A stretch of DNA of 62,407 bases from assembly GCF_024699275.1 (NCBI RefSeq), contig NZ_JAILPX010000105.1, forward strand, positions 1-62,407, in the 5' to 3' direction. The notes below the pieces were generated by a model. The model was not told the origin of the DNA. It worked only from the letters and a program-made list of their open reading frames with translations, and ran no database searches. The position numbers and the translations under genes are program-made. The stretch comes from Selenomonas sp. (GTDB lineage: Bacteria; Bacillota_C; Negativicutes; Selenomonadales; Selenomonadaceae). Position 1 is the stretch's first letter; each line of letters opens with the position of its first letter. Positions 53,944 through 62,244 of the stretch are shown here, piece by piece.

Positions 53944-54396
53944 ATGATATATCGGAAAGCGAAATTTGATGATGTGGAGGCCATCTATCAGCTGGTGGCT
54001 GATTATGCCCAACAGGGGGTAATGCTGGCCCGTTCCCGCAATACCCTTTATGAAACCCTGCGGGATATGGTGGTGGCTGTGGATGAAGACGGTTGTATTG
54101 CTGGTGTAGGCGGACTGCATGTGATTTGGGATCGGCTGGCAGAGGTGCGTACCATGGCGGTATCACCGGATCAGCGGCGTCAGGGCATTGGTGCCGAAAT
54201 CGTGCGCCATCTGCTAGAGGATGGTGAGGCTTTGGGAATTGAGAAATATTTTACCTTGACTTACCAGCCGGAATTTTTCAAATCCCTAGGGTTTGTTATT
54301 ATCAATAAGGAAGAGCTTCCTCATAAAGTCTGGAAGGAATGTATAGATTGCCCGAAATTTCCCAACTGTGACGAGATAGCTATGGTAAAAGTTTGA
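53944..54396 (+). CDS. GNAT N-acetyltransferase, short ArgA-like
   Basis: A 150-residue GNAT protein with the acetyl-CoA loop VSPDQRRQGIGAEIV and the N-terminal YRKAKFDDVEAIYQLVADYAQQGVMLARS that resembles stand-alone N-acetylglutamate synthases. The C-terminal CIDCPKFPNCDE is also seen in that group. It could start arginine synthesis, but other substrates are possible. It has an AGATGAG site before the ATG. Confidence 0.8.
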   Translation: MIYRKAKFDDVEAIYQLVADYAQQGVMLARSRNTLYETLRDMVVAVDEDGCIAGVGGLHVIWDRLAEVRTMAVSPDQRRQGIGAEIVRHLLEDGEALGIEKYFTLTYQPEFFKSLGFVIINKEELPHKVWKECIDCPKFPNCDEIAMVKV

Positions 54397-54445
54397 TATA
54401 ACAGTTCTTTTGAGGTGGAGAAACTATACATTTTTCATTTTCTTA

Positions 54446-54474
54446 TTGACAGTATGGTGATAAACTGCTATAGT
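54446..54474 (+). promoter_or_regulatory. Promoter of the aromatic amino acid operon leader
   Basis: TTGACA at 54446-54451 and TATAGT at 54469-54474 with exactly 17 bases between them, directly before the T-box leader. Confidence 0.75.
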
Positions 54475-54479
54475 ATCAA

Positions 54480-54748
54480 GCAACAAGAGGAAATGCAACG
54501 ACGGAGAGAAGTAAGAGGCAGAAATCTTCAAGAGAGTGGCGGTTTGGTGAGACGCCATAGATGAATCCTTTGAAATACACTCCTGAGCAGCCGGTTGAAC
54601 AGCGTTTTTACTTAGTAGGCCGCGCCGGAATGCCACCGTTATCAGAGGCTAGGATATGTATGTATCCGAATAGAGAGGCTTGCAACTGGCAAGCAGGGTG
54701 GTACCACGGGTATAACAGCTCGTCCCTGTAAGGGGGCGGGCTTTTTCT
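54480..54748 (+). ncRNA. T-box leader, probable Tyr specifier
   Basis: Stem I words are GACGGAGAGAAGTA and AGAGAGTGGCGGTTTGGTGAGACGCCA. The specifier loop reads GAAATACACTC, which places TAC (Tyr) in the specifier position. The T-box AGCAGGGTGGTACCACG is at 54691-54707, followed by a GTCCCT/AGGGGGC terminator stem and TTTTT. Uncharged tRNA-Tyr should open the DAHP synthase and prephenate dehydrogenase genes. The T-box is certain; Tyr is a reading of the loop. Confidence 0.9.
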
Positions 54749-54790
54749 ATTTGAACTTTGACTTTATTATGTTATTATGGAGGAATGAAC

Positions 54791-55804
54791 ATGATTATCG
54801 TAATGAGCCCCAGTGCAACAAAAGAAAATTTAGAAAAAGTAATCCAGAAAGTGGAATCTGCCGGCTTGCGGACCCATATATCAGAAGGTGAGGAAGTAAC
54901 AATCGTAGGTGTTATTGGTGATAAGAAGAAAATCGCTAACTTGGAAATGAATATGATGGAAGGTGTCGAAAAGACCGTTCGCATTACGGAAAAATATAAA
55001 TTGGTCAGCCGTAATTTTCATCCAGAGGATACCATTGTAGATGTGGACGGTGTGAAAGTGGGCGGTAAACAGATCGTGGTAATGGCCGGCCCCTGTTCTG
55101 TAGAGAGTATCGAGCAGCTGCGGGAAGCGGCCAGGGCCGTCAAGGCCGGTGGTGCCCAATTCCTGCGGGGAGGTGCCTTTAAGCCCCGCACCAGCCCCTA
55201 TGATTTTCAGGGACTGGCGGAAGACGGTCTTAAGATGCTCCGTCAGGTAGCCGATGAAGAAGGCCTTAAGGTCGTAACGGAAATTGTGGATAAGGACGAT
55301 TTGGAACTGGTGGGAAAATACGCCGATCTTTACCAGGTCGGTGCCCGCAATATGCAGAATTTCCAATTGCTCAAAGCTTTGGGCAAAGCAGATAAACCGG
55401 TTATGCTCAAGCGCGGCCTGTCGGCCACCATCAGTGAATGGCTCAACGCTGCGGAATACATCATGGCGGGGGGGAATGAGCAGGTAATTCTCTGCGAGCG
55501 CGGTATCCGCACCTATGAGACCTTTACCCGCAATACGTTGGACCTCAGTGCCGTGGCAGCGGTCAAGGAGCTTTCCCATTTACCGGTAATCGTGGACCCC
55601 AGCCATGGTACGGGCCGCTGGCAGATGGTGCAGCCCATGGCCAGAGCAGCGGTGGCTGCCGGCTGTGACGGCCTCATCATCGAGGTTCATCCTCATCCGG
55701 AGGTGGCCTTGTCTGATGGCGACCAGAGCCTGACACCGAAGAACTTCAATCTGCTCATGAGTGAACTGGGCAGGATTGCGGCGGTGATGGAGCGCACGGT
55801 ATAA
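54791..55804 (+). CDS. aroF: 3-deoxy-7-phosphoheptulonate synthase (DAHP synthase, type I beta)
   Basis: A 337-residue enzyme with a ferredoxin-like N-terminal regulatory domain (about 1-70) and a TIM-barrel core holding [47 protein letters not shown] and [10 protein letters not shown]. It joins phosphoenolpyruvate and erythrose-4-phosphate in the first step of aromatic synthesis. ATG 54791 is chosen because GGAGGA lies six bases upstream; an ATG at 54785 is too close. The gene is controlled by the T-box leader before it. Confidence 0.93.
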   Translation: MIIVMSPSATKENLEKVIQKVESAGLRTHISEGEEVTIVGVIGDKKKIANLEMNMMEGVEKTVRITEKYKLVSRNFHPEDTIVDVDGVKVGGKQIVVMAGPCSVESIEQLREAARAVKAGGAQFLRGGAFKPRTSPYDFQGLAEDGLKMLRQVADEEGLKVVTEIVDKDDLELVGKYADLYQVGARNMQNFQLLKALGKADKPVMLKRGLSATISEWLNAAEYIMAGGNEQVILCERGIRTYETFTRNTLDLSAVAAVKELSHLPVIVDPSHGTGRWQMVQPMARAAVAAGCDGLIIEVHPHPEVALSDGDQSLTPKNFNLLMSELGRIAAVMERTV

Positions 55805-56701
55805 ATGACACAGGAGAGATTAACGCTGGCCATTATCGGTGTGGGGCTTATCGGCGGTTCCCTGGGGTTATGCCTTAAGGACAAGCTGGGGGATGATATC
55901 TATATCACCGGTCTTTGCCGTACCCAGGCTTCCATGGATAAAGCCATGGAATTGGGGGCTGTGGATTATGCGGCGGATAATATTGAAGCTGTGGTTGGTA
56001 AGGCGGATATCATATTCTTAAGTCCTCCGGTGCTGCAGATTGTTCCCATGGTGAAAAAGATATTGCCGCATTTGAAAAAAGGGGCCATCATCACCGATGC
56101 GGGCAGTACCAAGCAGTATATCTGGGAACACTTGCAGAAGCTTTTGCCACCGGATGTGTATTACATTGCGGGGCATCCCATGACTGGCCGGGAAAAGAGC
56201 GGTGTTATCGCGGCGAAAAAAGATTTGTTTGTGGGCAAGGCCTATGTGATTGTGGAGGATACTGGTGCTCCTCCCGAGGCTCATGCTAAGCTGATGTCTG
56301 TACTGCAGCATACGGGGGCTAACTTTACTACTTTGGATATCGCCAAACATGACCGCTGTGCTTCGGTCATCAGCCATGTGCCCCATGTAGCAGCGGCAGC
56401 TTTGGTGACGCTTTTGAACCAGTCCGGCGGTGATATGGAGTCATGCATTAAGCTTATTGGCGGTGGCTTCAAGGATACCACCCGCATTGCCTCATCCAAT
56501 GCGGATATGTGGGCGGATATCTGCATGACCAACGGCAAAGCCATTGCGGCTAATCTGAAAACCTTTCAGGAGATTATTGGCAAGGTGATTACGGCCTGTG
56601 AAACGCAGGACAGACAGACGATTTACGATTACTTTACCGCCAGCAAGCAGCGTCGGGATGCGTTGCTGGAAGATGCGGTTCATAAATTCGATCCCAACTG
56701 A
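55805..56701 (+). CDS. tyrA: Prephenate dehydrogenase
   Basis: A 298-residue enzyme with the NAD loop AIIGVGLIGGSLGL, the prephenate words GHPMTGREKSGV, SHVPHVAAAAL and GGGFKDTTRIASS. It turns prephenate into 4-hydroxyphenylpyruvate, the precursor of tyrosine. It begins directly at the DAHP synthase stop (TAA then ATG), so both are under the Tyr-type T-box. No ACT domain follows the catalytic part. A terminator lies 20 bases downstream. Confidence 0.93.
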   Translation: MTQERLTLAIIGVGLIGGSLGLCLKDKLGDDIYITGLCRTQASMDKAMELGAVDYAADNIEAVVGKADIIFLSPPVLQIVPMVKKILPHLKKGAIITDAGSTKQYIWEHLQKLLPPDVYYIAGHPMTGREKSGVIAAKKDLFVGKAYVIVEDTGAPPEAHAKLMSVLQHTGANFTTLDIAKHDRCASVISHVPHVAAAALVTLLNQSGGDMESCIKLIGGGFKDTTRIASSNADMWADICMTNGKAIAANLKTFQEIIGKVITACETQDRQTIYDYFTASKQRRDALLEDAVHKFDPN

Positions 56702-56721
56702 ATACAGGAAATTAAGAATGG

Positions 56722-56762
56722 AGCTGCGCTAAGGGCTATATACTTTAGCGCAGCTTTTTTCT
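56722..56762 (+). terminator. Intrinsic terminator after tyrA
   Basis: AGCTGCGCTAA and TTAGCGCAGCT form a perfect 11-bp stem followed by six T residues. Confidence 0.9.
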
Positions 56763-56784
56763 ATCGTTTCTTTTGGAAAGACTT

Positions 56785-56801
56785 TTTTGTTCCGTTTGGA
56801 A
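56785..56801 (+). repeat. Upstream direct repeat, copy A
   Basis: TTTTGTTCCGTTTGGAA; it returns with one change at 57173-57189. It lies 61 bases before the -10 box of the metal-domain gene. The core TTCCnnTTGGAA is a partial dyad. Confidence 0.5.
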
Positions 56802-56839
56802 AAAGATTAGACCAAATGGTAATGAAAATGACAAAAGTC

Positions 56840-56868
56840 TTGTTAGGAAAAGGGGAAGAGAATATACT
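56840..56868 (+). promoter_or_regulatory. Promoter of the heavy-metal-associated domain gene
   Basis: TTGTTA at 56840-56845 and TATACT at 56863-56868 with a 17-base spacer. Confidence 0.6.
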
Positions 56869-56880
56869 TAAATCATTAAA

Positions 56881-56894
56881 TGAATAAACGTTCA
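56881..56894. promoter_or_regulatory. ArsR/SmtB-like operator, copy 1
   Basis: TGAATAAACGTTCA fits the metal-sensor pattern TGAAnnnnnnTTCA known for SmtB/CadC-type repressors. It starts 12 bases after the -10 box. A matching site lies before the ATPase gene. No such repressor gene is in the window. Confidence 0.6.
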
Positions 56895-56916
56895 TATGTT
56901 GAAAGGATGATTACCG

Positions 56917-57135
56917 ATGAAAAAGACCTATAAAATCGATGTGGACTGTGCCAATTGTGCTAATCTTATGGAGGAGGCAGCCAGAAACACCGCTGGAGTT
57001 AAGGATGCTACGGTAAATTTCATGGCTTTGAAGATGAAGGTGGAATTTGAGGAAGGTCAGGATGTCAAGGCCGTTATGGAAAATGTCCGCAGCAACTGCA
57101 AGCGGGTTGAGGATGATTGCGAAGTATACCTCTAA
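56917..57135 (+). CDS. Stand-alone heavy-metal-associated (HMA) domain protein
   Basis: A 72-residue ferredoxin-like domain. It starts KKTYKIDVDCANCANLMEEAARN, with the metal-binding CxxC at residues 11-14, and ends with extra acidic and Cys residues (NCKRVEDDCEVYL). Such domains are normally the N-terminal part of Cd/Zn ATPases (DCANCA pattern) or free chaperones. The ATPase encoded downstream lacks this domain, so the two probably work together. It has its own promoter and operator. Confidence 0.88.
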   Translation: MKKTYKIDVDCANCANLMEEAARNTAGVKDATVNFMALKMKVEFEEGQDVKAVMENVRSNCKRVEDDCEVYL

Positions 57136-57156
57136 GTTTGTATGCCGTTAATGCGT

Positions 57157-57200
57157 ATTCCAATTGGTACAGTTTTGTTCCGATTGGAATATTATTTTAC
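57157..57200 (+). terminator. Hairpin after the HMA gene, possible terminator
   Basis: ATTCCAATTGG (57157-57167) and CCGATTGGAAT (57180-57190) form an 11-bp stem with one G-U pair, followed by ATTATTTTACC. Its right arm contains copy B of the repeat seen at 56785, so a regulatory role is also possible. Confidence 0.5.
57173..57189 (+). repeat. Upstream direct repeat, copy B
   Basis: TTTTGTTCCGATTGGAA; it differs from copy A (56785-56801) by one base. It lies 40 bases before the TATAAT of the ATPase gene. Confidence 0.5.
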
Positions 57201-57229
57201 CATTTTTCCTGTTGGCACTTCTCTGGTGC

Positions 57230-57262
57230 TATAATCTAGCTAAACGAATGAATACTTGTTCA
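57230..57262. promoter_or_regulatory. -10 box and ArsR/SmtB-like operator of the metal ATPase gene, copy 2
   Basis: TATAAT at 57230-57235 is followed after 13 bases by TGAATACTTGTTCA at 57249-57262, the same TGAAnnnnnnTTCA pattern as at 56881 and again followed by TAT. The site would cover the transcription start. The -35 match is weak. Confidence 0.6.
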
Positions 57263-57309
57263 TATATATTAATAATCTGTATCGAGGCAGGTTAATGGAG
57301 GCGAGTTCA

Positions 57310-59244
57310 GTGAATAAAAAGCAGAAGAAAAATCTTGTGCGGATTATCGTGGCGGCCATCTTGATGGTGCTGCTGGCCTATGCACCGCTGGCGGGGATGC
57401 CGCGTTTTGCCGCATATCTGGTACCTTATATCATTGTAGGCTATGATATTTTATACAAGGCTGGCAAGGGCATCAAAAACCGGCAGGCCTTTGATGAGAG
57501 CCTGCTGATGGCCATTGCCACCCTTGGCGCCATGGCGTTGGCGGTCTATGAGGACGGAGATTATACCGAAGCCATTGCCGTTATGCTGTTCTATCAGGTG
57601 GGCGAGTGGTTCCAGGCCTATGCTGTGGGGCGCAGCCGCCGGGATATCAGCGATCTTATGGATATTCGTCCGGATTACGCCAACCTGCAGCAGGCGGACG
57701 GTTCCTTGGAGCAGGTTGATCCCGATGAAGTGGAAATCGGCAGCGTCATCGTGGTTAAACCGGGGGAAAAGATTCCTTTGGACGGTCAGGTGGTGGAAGG
57801 TGTTTCCAGTCTGAACACGGTGGCACTGACTGGTGAATCCATGCCCCGGGAAGCCAAAGAGGGAGATGATGTTCTCAGCGGCTGCGTCAATATCAACGGC
57901 TTGTTGAAAATCAAGACCACGAAGGAATTTGACGATTCAACGGCTTCGAAAATTTTGGAAATGGTGGAAGATGCCAGTTCCCGGAAGTCTAAGTCGGAGC
58001 ATTTTATTGCTAAGTTTGCCCGGGTCTATACGCCCATTGTGGTGTATGCAGCTTTGGCACTGGCTTTCCTGCCGCCTTTGGTGCGGATATTGGGTATGGG
58101 GGCAGCGCCCGAGTGGGGTACTTGGATTTACCGTGCCCTGACTTTCCTGGTCATCAGCTGCCCCTGTGCCTTGGTGGTCAGCATTCCCTTGAGTTTCTTT
58201 GCCGGGATTGGCGGTGCCAGCCGACAGGGGGTATTGGTGAAGGGGTCCAATTATCTGGAAACTTTGGCCGAAGTGGATACAGTGGTCTTTGATAAGACGG
58301 GGACATTGACCAAGGGTATTTTTGCGGTCAATGCCATCCATGCAGATAAGCTGAACCAGGATGAACTGCTGCATTTGGCTGCTCATGTGGAACGCTATTC
58401 CACGCATCCCATTGCGGAGTCTTTGCGCAATGCCTTTGGTCATGAAGCCGATGGCTGTCAGGTGGAGCAGGTGGAGGAGATTGCCGGGCAGGGCATCCGG
58501 GCTCAGGTCAATGGGCAGACCGTTTGTGTGGGCAATGCCAAGATGATGGAGGCCATCGGTGCGAAATGGCATGAATGCGATGAAGCAGGCACCATGATTC
58601 ATGTGGCGGTGGATGGTGAATATGCCGGTCATATCATCATTGCTGACGTGGTGAAGGACCATGCCCAGGAGGCGATTTGCGCTTTGAAGCGCAATGGCAT
58701 TGGTCAAACGGTTATGCTCACCGGTGACAACCGCAAGGTCGCGGATAAAGTGGCGGCGGATTTGCAGCTGGATACGGTTTACAGCCAGCTGCTGCCCCAG
58801 GATAAGGTCACGAAGGTGGAAGAGCTCCTGCAGCAGAAAAAAACCGGGAAACTGGCCTTTGTGGGAGACGGCATTAACGATGCTCCTGTGCTTTCCCGGG
58901 CGGATGTGGGCATTGCCATGGGGGCCATGGGCTCCGATGCAGCCATAGAAGCAGCCGATGTGGTGCTTATGGACGATGACCCCTTGAAGATTTCTGTGGC
59001 GCAGCGCATTGCCCGCAAGACTTTGGGCATCGTTAAGCAGAACATTTGGTTTTCCATCGGCATCAAGGTATTGGTGTTGATTTTGGGAGCTCTAGGACTG
59101 GCCAACATGTGGGCGGCTATCTTTGCCGATGTGGGGGTTATGGTCCTGGCAGTACTGAATGCTGTACGGGCGATGTTTGTACCTAAGTCGGCTATGCCGG
59201 TCAAGGAAAAAAGCCGCAATTTTGTCGATGTGACTGCGGCCTGA
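57310..59244 (+). CDS. Heavy-metal P-type ATPase (Zn/Cd type)
   Basis: A 644-residue P1B-type ATPase. It has eight predicted membrane segments, the transport motif SCPCALV (Cys-Pro-Cys at about 284-286), the phosphorylated DKTGTLTKG (Asp about 328), ATP-domain HP motif in STHPIAE, and VGDGINDAPVLSRADVGIAMG. It exports Zn, Cd or Pb. It lacks the usual N-terminal metal domain, which is supplied by the separate gene at 56917. GTG 57310 is preferred because GGAGG lies eight bases upstream; an ATG at 57256 would start inside the operator. Confidence 0.93.
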   Translation: MNKKQKKNLVRIIVAAILMVLLAYAPLAGMPRFAAYLVPYIIVGYDILYKAGKGIKNRQAFDESLLMAIATLGAMALAVYEDGDYTEAIAVMLFYQVGEWFQAYAVGRSRRDISDLMDIRPDYANLQQADGSLEQVDPDEVEIGSVIVVKPGEKIPLDGQVVEGVSSLNTVALTGESMPREAKEGDDVLSGCVNINGLLKIKTTKEFDDSTASKILEMVEDASSRKSKSEHFIAKFARVYTPIVVYAALALAFLPPLVRILGMGAAPEWGTWIYRALTFLVISCPCALVVSIPLSFFAGIGGASRQGVLVKGSNYLETLAEVDTVVFDKTGTLTKGIFAVNAIHADKLNQDELLHLAAHVERYSTHPIAESLRNAFGHEADGCQVEQVEEIAGQGIRAQVNGQTVCVGNAKMMEAIGAKWHECDEAGTMIHVAVDGEYAGHIIIADVVKDHAQEAICALKRNGIGQTVMLTGDNRKVADKVAADLQLDTVYSQLLPQDKVTKVEELLQQKKTGKLAFVGDGINDAPVLSRADVGIAMGAMGSDAAIEAADVVLMDDDPLKISVAQRIARKTLGIVKQNIWFSIGIKVLVLILGALGLANMWAAIFADVGVMVLAVLNAVRAMFVPKSAMPVKEKSRNFVDVTAA

Positions 59245-59264
59245 AAAAGTTTATTATTATTGCA

Positions 59265-60254
59265 TTAGAATTGCCTGCGGTACGCCGTAGGCAATTTTCC
59301 TGTTATCGCCTTGAATACCTGGGTAAATTTGCTCTGACTGGTATAGCCCACCTCCTGGGCAATGACCGACAGGGGCGTGTCGGTTTCCCGGATGCGTTTC
59401 ATGGCTTCCTGCATGCGGTATTCCTGCATGAAATGGGCAATGGGCAAACCATAGGTGGCTTTGAACTCCCGCTTGAGGGTGGTGGGATTGATATTGAACC
59501 GTTGGGCAAGTTGGGCGATGGTATAACGGGTGGATAGATTTTCCGTTAGAAAAGCGTGGATTTCCTGTAGCCGTCCGGCTTGTTCCGTATGGTATTGCTG
59601 GCGGTTCGGGGCGGCTGTAGGCTTCCAGACGGAAAGCAGCAACAGGATTTCCTGGATTTTCAACTGGTAATAGGGCAGGCGGATGCTGTCGGGAATATTG
59701 TAGAGGGGCGCCAATAGACGGTCCAGGGGACTGCCGCTGGGCAGGACCAGGGGACCGGCCGGCATGCAGAAATCATGATAAAGCTGCTCCGTACTCAGCT
59801 GGGCTTCCCGCAGAATCGGGGGAAGATTCTTGCCGAAGACCTTCAAGTCTAAGGACAGGGTAATGCCCTCGTAAAAACCAGCGGGAAAATCCATCTGGGA
59901 ATTGGCACAATAGTTTGTGGTATGGATATCGATATCGCCGGCATTCAGGGAAAGCAGCTTGCCGCCATGGAGATGCCAGCTGGCTCGCCCCCGGCGGCAG
60001 TGATTGATTTCGATGACCATGTCGGAGGCGGGGTGTTGATAATGGACACCAGGGGCCAGAAAGCGGACATGGGACAGGTGCAGGCCGGGAAACAAATGGA
60101 AATGGTCAATGATTCCCTTGCCCTGGGGAAGACTGGGCTGCCACTGTCCTAAGCGGCCATGCTGCTTGTGTTGGGGATAGTGAGGGATGATTTTTAGGGT
60201 TTCCGGAGGGATTTGTGGCAGAAAATTCGGGCTGTTCTTGGTGGGGATAGACAT
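59265..60254 (-). CDS. AraC family transcriptional regulator
   Basis: A 329-residue regulator. The C-terminal 100 residues hold two helix-turn-helix units (YTIAQLAQRFNINPTTLKREFKATYG and TPLSVIAQEVGYTSQSKFTQVFKAITG). The N-terminal part is a cupin-like effector region with many His residues (HHFHLFPGLHLSH-type region, HLHGGKLL). The target is unknown; it is convergent with the ATPase gene and lies downstream of the LysR gene. GGAG precedes the minus-strand ATG. Confidence 0.88.
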   Translation of the reverse strand: MSIPTKNSPNFLPQIPPETLKIIPHYPQHKQHGRLGQWQPSLPQGKGIIDHFHLFPGLHLSHVRFLAPGVHYQHPASDMVIEINHCRRGRASWHLHGGKLLSLNAGDIDIHTTNYCANSQMDFPAGFYEGITLSLDLKVFGKNLPPILREAQLSTEQLYHDFCMPAGPLVLPSGSPLDRLLAPLYNIPDSIRLPYYQLKIQEILLLLSVWKPTAAPNRQQYHTEQAGRLQEIHAFLTENLSTRYTIAQLAQRFNINPTTLKREFKATYGLPIAHFMQEYRMQEAMKRIRETDTPLSVIAQEVGYTSQSKFTQVFKAITGKLPTAYRRQF

Positions 60255-60327
60255 AAAGAAGCTCCTTTTCGTTTTGTTGGCTACAGTTTAGCAGATTATT
60301 GGCTGCTTGGAAATAGCCAAGGGCAGG

Positions 60328-61239
60328 TTACCATTCAATTTTGTCCTTATGGTGGGCGGGCAGCCAATCCAGGAGGAATTGCTGGAATTTCCGGGTGGCA
60401 GTGGTGGACAGGGTGTGATTATCGGTTACCAGATACACATGCTGTCCATTTTCGTCTTTGCTGGCTAAGGGGCGCAGCAGGATGTCCGGGTGTTGGTTGA
60501 CGATGGCCGAATAATCGTAGCCGATGCTGATGGCTTGGTTTTTAGCCACCAATTCCGTGATAATCTGTTCATCGGCAGTTTCGCCCAGAATGGTGACCTT
60601 ACGGCCTGGCAGGAAGATGTATTTATCCATATTATGGCGGAAACATTGATAGGCTCGTCCTTTGCCGATGATGGTGGTGCCGTCTAAATCTTCATAGTCA
60701 ATACAAGTTTTGCTGGCCAGGGGATGATCCTTGTGCAGCCGTACGCAGTAACGGGAGAAAAAGAGTCCTTCCCCGTGAAAGCGGCTATTGTCCAAGGGGC
60801 CGGTGACGATGGCAAAATTGCATTTCTTAGCGGCCAGTCCTTCCAGGGCAGCGTCATCGGTGGTGTCGATTACACTGAGGATGATATCGGGATGGACTGT
60901 ATGAAAATCCAGCAGGAACTGAGCGCCCAGGTAGGCCAATACGTGGTCCAGAGCGTAGACCGTGACCACGTTTTTGGACTGGGCGGCCAGGGTGTTCAGT
61001 CCTTCGATATAGTGGTAGTCCTCCAGAAGCCGCTGGGCATGGGGCAGTAGAGCAATGGCGTAATCCGTGGGTTCCAGTCCCCGGGGGGTACGGGTAAAAA
61101 GCGTCTGTCCTAAATTCTGTTCCAACTGGCGGATGATTTTGCTGATGCCCTGCCGCGTGACATAGAGTTTATCGGCTGCGGCTTGGATATTGCGGCTGCG
61201 GTAGGCTGCGATAAAGTATTCCAACTGCTTGATGTTCAT
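60328..61239 (-). CDS. LysR family transcriptional regulator
   Basis: A 303-residue regulator with the N-terminal winged helix MNIKQLEYFIAAYRSRNIQAAADKLYVTRQGISKIIRQLEQ and a substrate-binding C-terminal part. ATG 61239 is chosen because AGGAGGTG lies eight bases upstream; an in-frame start at 61275 has no such site. It is divergent from the hydrolase gene at 61379 and likely controls it through the palindrome at 61266. Confidence 0.9.
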   Translation of the reverse strand: MNIKQLEYFIAAYRSRNIQAAADKLYVTRQGISKIIRQLEQNLGQTLFTRTPRGLEPTDYAIALLPHAQRLLEDYHYIEGLNTLAAQSKNVVTVYALDHVLAYLGAQFLLDFHTVHPDIILSVIDTTDDAALEGLAAKKCNFAIVTGPLDNSRFHGEGLFFSRYCVRLHKDHPLASKTCIDYEDLDGTTIIGKGRAYQCFRHNMDKYIFLPGRKVTILGETADEQIITELVAKNQAISIGYDYSAIVNQHPDILLRPLASKDENGQHVYLVTDNHTLSTTATRKFQQFLLDWLPAHHKDKIEW

Positions 61240-61265
61240 GGTCAACACCTCCTGCTGGTAGTTTA

Positions 61266-61285
61266 CCGCAACCAAATGGTTGCGG
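61266..61285. promoter_or_regulatory. Palindromic site between the LysR and hydrolase genes
   Basis: CCGCAACCA (61266-61274) and TGGTTGCGG (61277-61285) are exact reverse complements separated by AA. The site lies in the 139-base divergent gap, the usual place for LysR binding and self-control. Confidence 0.65.
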
Positions 61286-61378
61286 CAAGTACTCAGGACT
61301 TTTCTTGTGGAACGAATCAGGGGCGTCTAAAATATAAGCAAGATCAATTGTTTTGCACGTTGAAGGGAGTTTTTTACC

Positions 61379-62170
61379 ATGAAATTGACACAAATCCGTA
61401 ATGCGACTAACCGTTTGGAATATGCTGGGAAGACCTTTTTGATTGACCCCTGGCTGGCGCCCCGCCATGTGCTGTCCTTTGTGGATATCCCCGGAATGCC
61501 CTATCATGTGCCGGAACCAGTGAAGGAAAATATGGCCATGCCTTTTTATGATCTGCCGCTGCCGGTGGAGAAAATCCTGCAGGGGGTGGATTACTATCTG
61601 CTGACCCATATTCATCCGGATCATATTGATATGGCCATGGATGGTACGGTGGGAGCGCCTTTAGATAAGGCTGTACCCATTATCTGCCAGAATGAGGCAG
61701 ATGCCGAGGTGTTGAAGTGTTCTGGTTTTAGGGAAGTCATGGTGCTGTCCCAAGAGGGTATGGGTTTTGGTGCGGCAAAACTCACCCAGGTGCCTGCCCG
61801 TCATGGTACGGTGGTTCCCTGTGGAGAAGCCATGGGGGTGATGTTTACGGCAGATGAGGAAAAGACCTTCTATCTGGCCGGTGATACGGTTTGGTATCCG
61901 GAAGTACAGGAGAATATCCGCCGGTTCCAGCCAGACGTTATTGCCTTGAACTGTGCCGCTGCTGAACTGGTGGAGAACGGACGCCTGATCATGAATGATG
62001 AAGATGTCTGGTCGGTGTCACTGGCGGCGCCAGAGGCAAAATTATATCTTACCCATATGGATAACGTGGCTCATGCGACAATTACCCGGCATCAGATGCG
62101 TGCCTTGCTGCTGGCCAGGAATGTCAGTGAATATGATATGCCGGCGGATGGAGAAAACATCATCTATTGA
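61379..62170 (+). CDS. Metallo-beta-lactamase-fold hydrolase, UlaG-like
   Basis: A 263-residue hydrolase. The start KLTQIRNATNRLEYAGKTFLIDPWL is typical of UlaG-like lactonases, and the metal-site HIHPDH is at residues 77-82. Further metal residues are in RHGTVVP, LAGDTVWYPE and THMDN. It may open a lactone or another ester, but the substrate is not known. It is divergent from a LysR gene, which probably controls it. GAAGGGAG precedes the ATG. Confidence 0.83.
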   Translation: MKLTQIRNATNRLEYAGKTFLIDPWLAPRHVLSFVDIPGMPYHVPEPVKENMAMPFYDLPLPVEKILQGVDYYLLTHIHPDHIDMAMDGTVGAPLDKAVPIICQNEADAEVLKCSGFREVMVLSQEGMGFGAAKLTQVPARHGTVVPCGEAMGVMFTADEEKTFYLAGDTVWYPEVQENIRRFQPDVIALNCAAAELVENGRLIMNDEDVWSVSLAAPEAKLYLTHMDNVAHATITRHQMRALLLARNVSEYDMPADGENIIY

Positions 62171-62194
62171 ATAAAGCGTCAGAATGTAAAAATG

Positions 62195-62244
62195 CAGAGC
62201 CTTCCATAAGTTAGATTTTTTGGTCTAACCTATGGAGGGCTCTG
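62195..62244. terminator. Long hairpin after the hydrolase gene
   Basis: CAGAGCC, TCCATA and GTTAGA on the left pair in order with TCTAAC, TATGGA and GGCTCTG on the right, giving 19 pairs with one G-U and one mismatch around TTTTTTGG. A weak tail follows. A terminator is likeliest; a small inverted-repeat element is possible. I see no gene in 62245-62407. Confidence 0.55.

Noticed and set aside
57256..57309. An earlier ATG (57256) for the metal ATPase
   Set aside because: It would place the start inside the operator and behind no ribosome binding site; GTG 57310 has GGAGG at the right distance.
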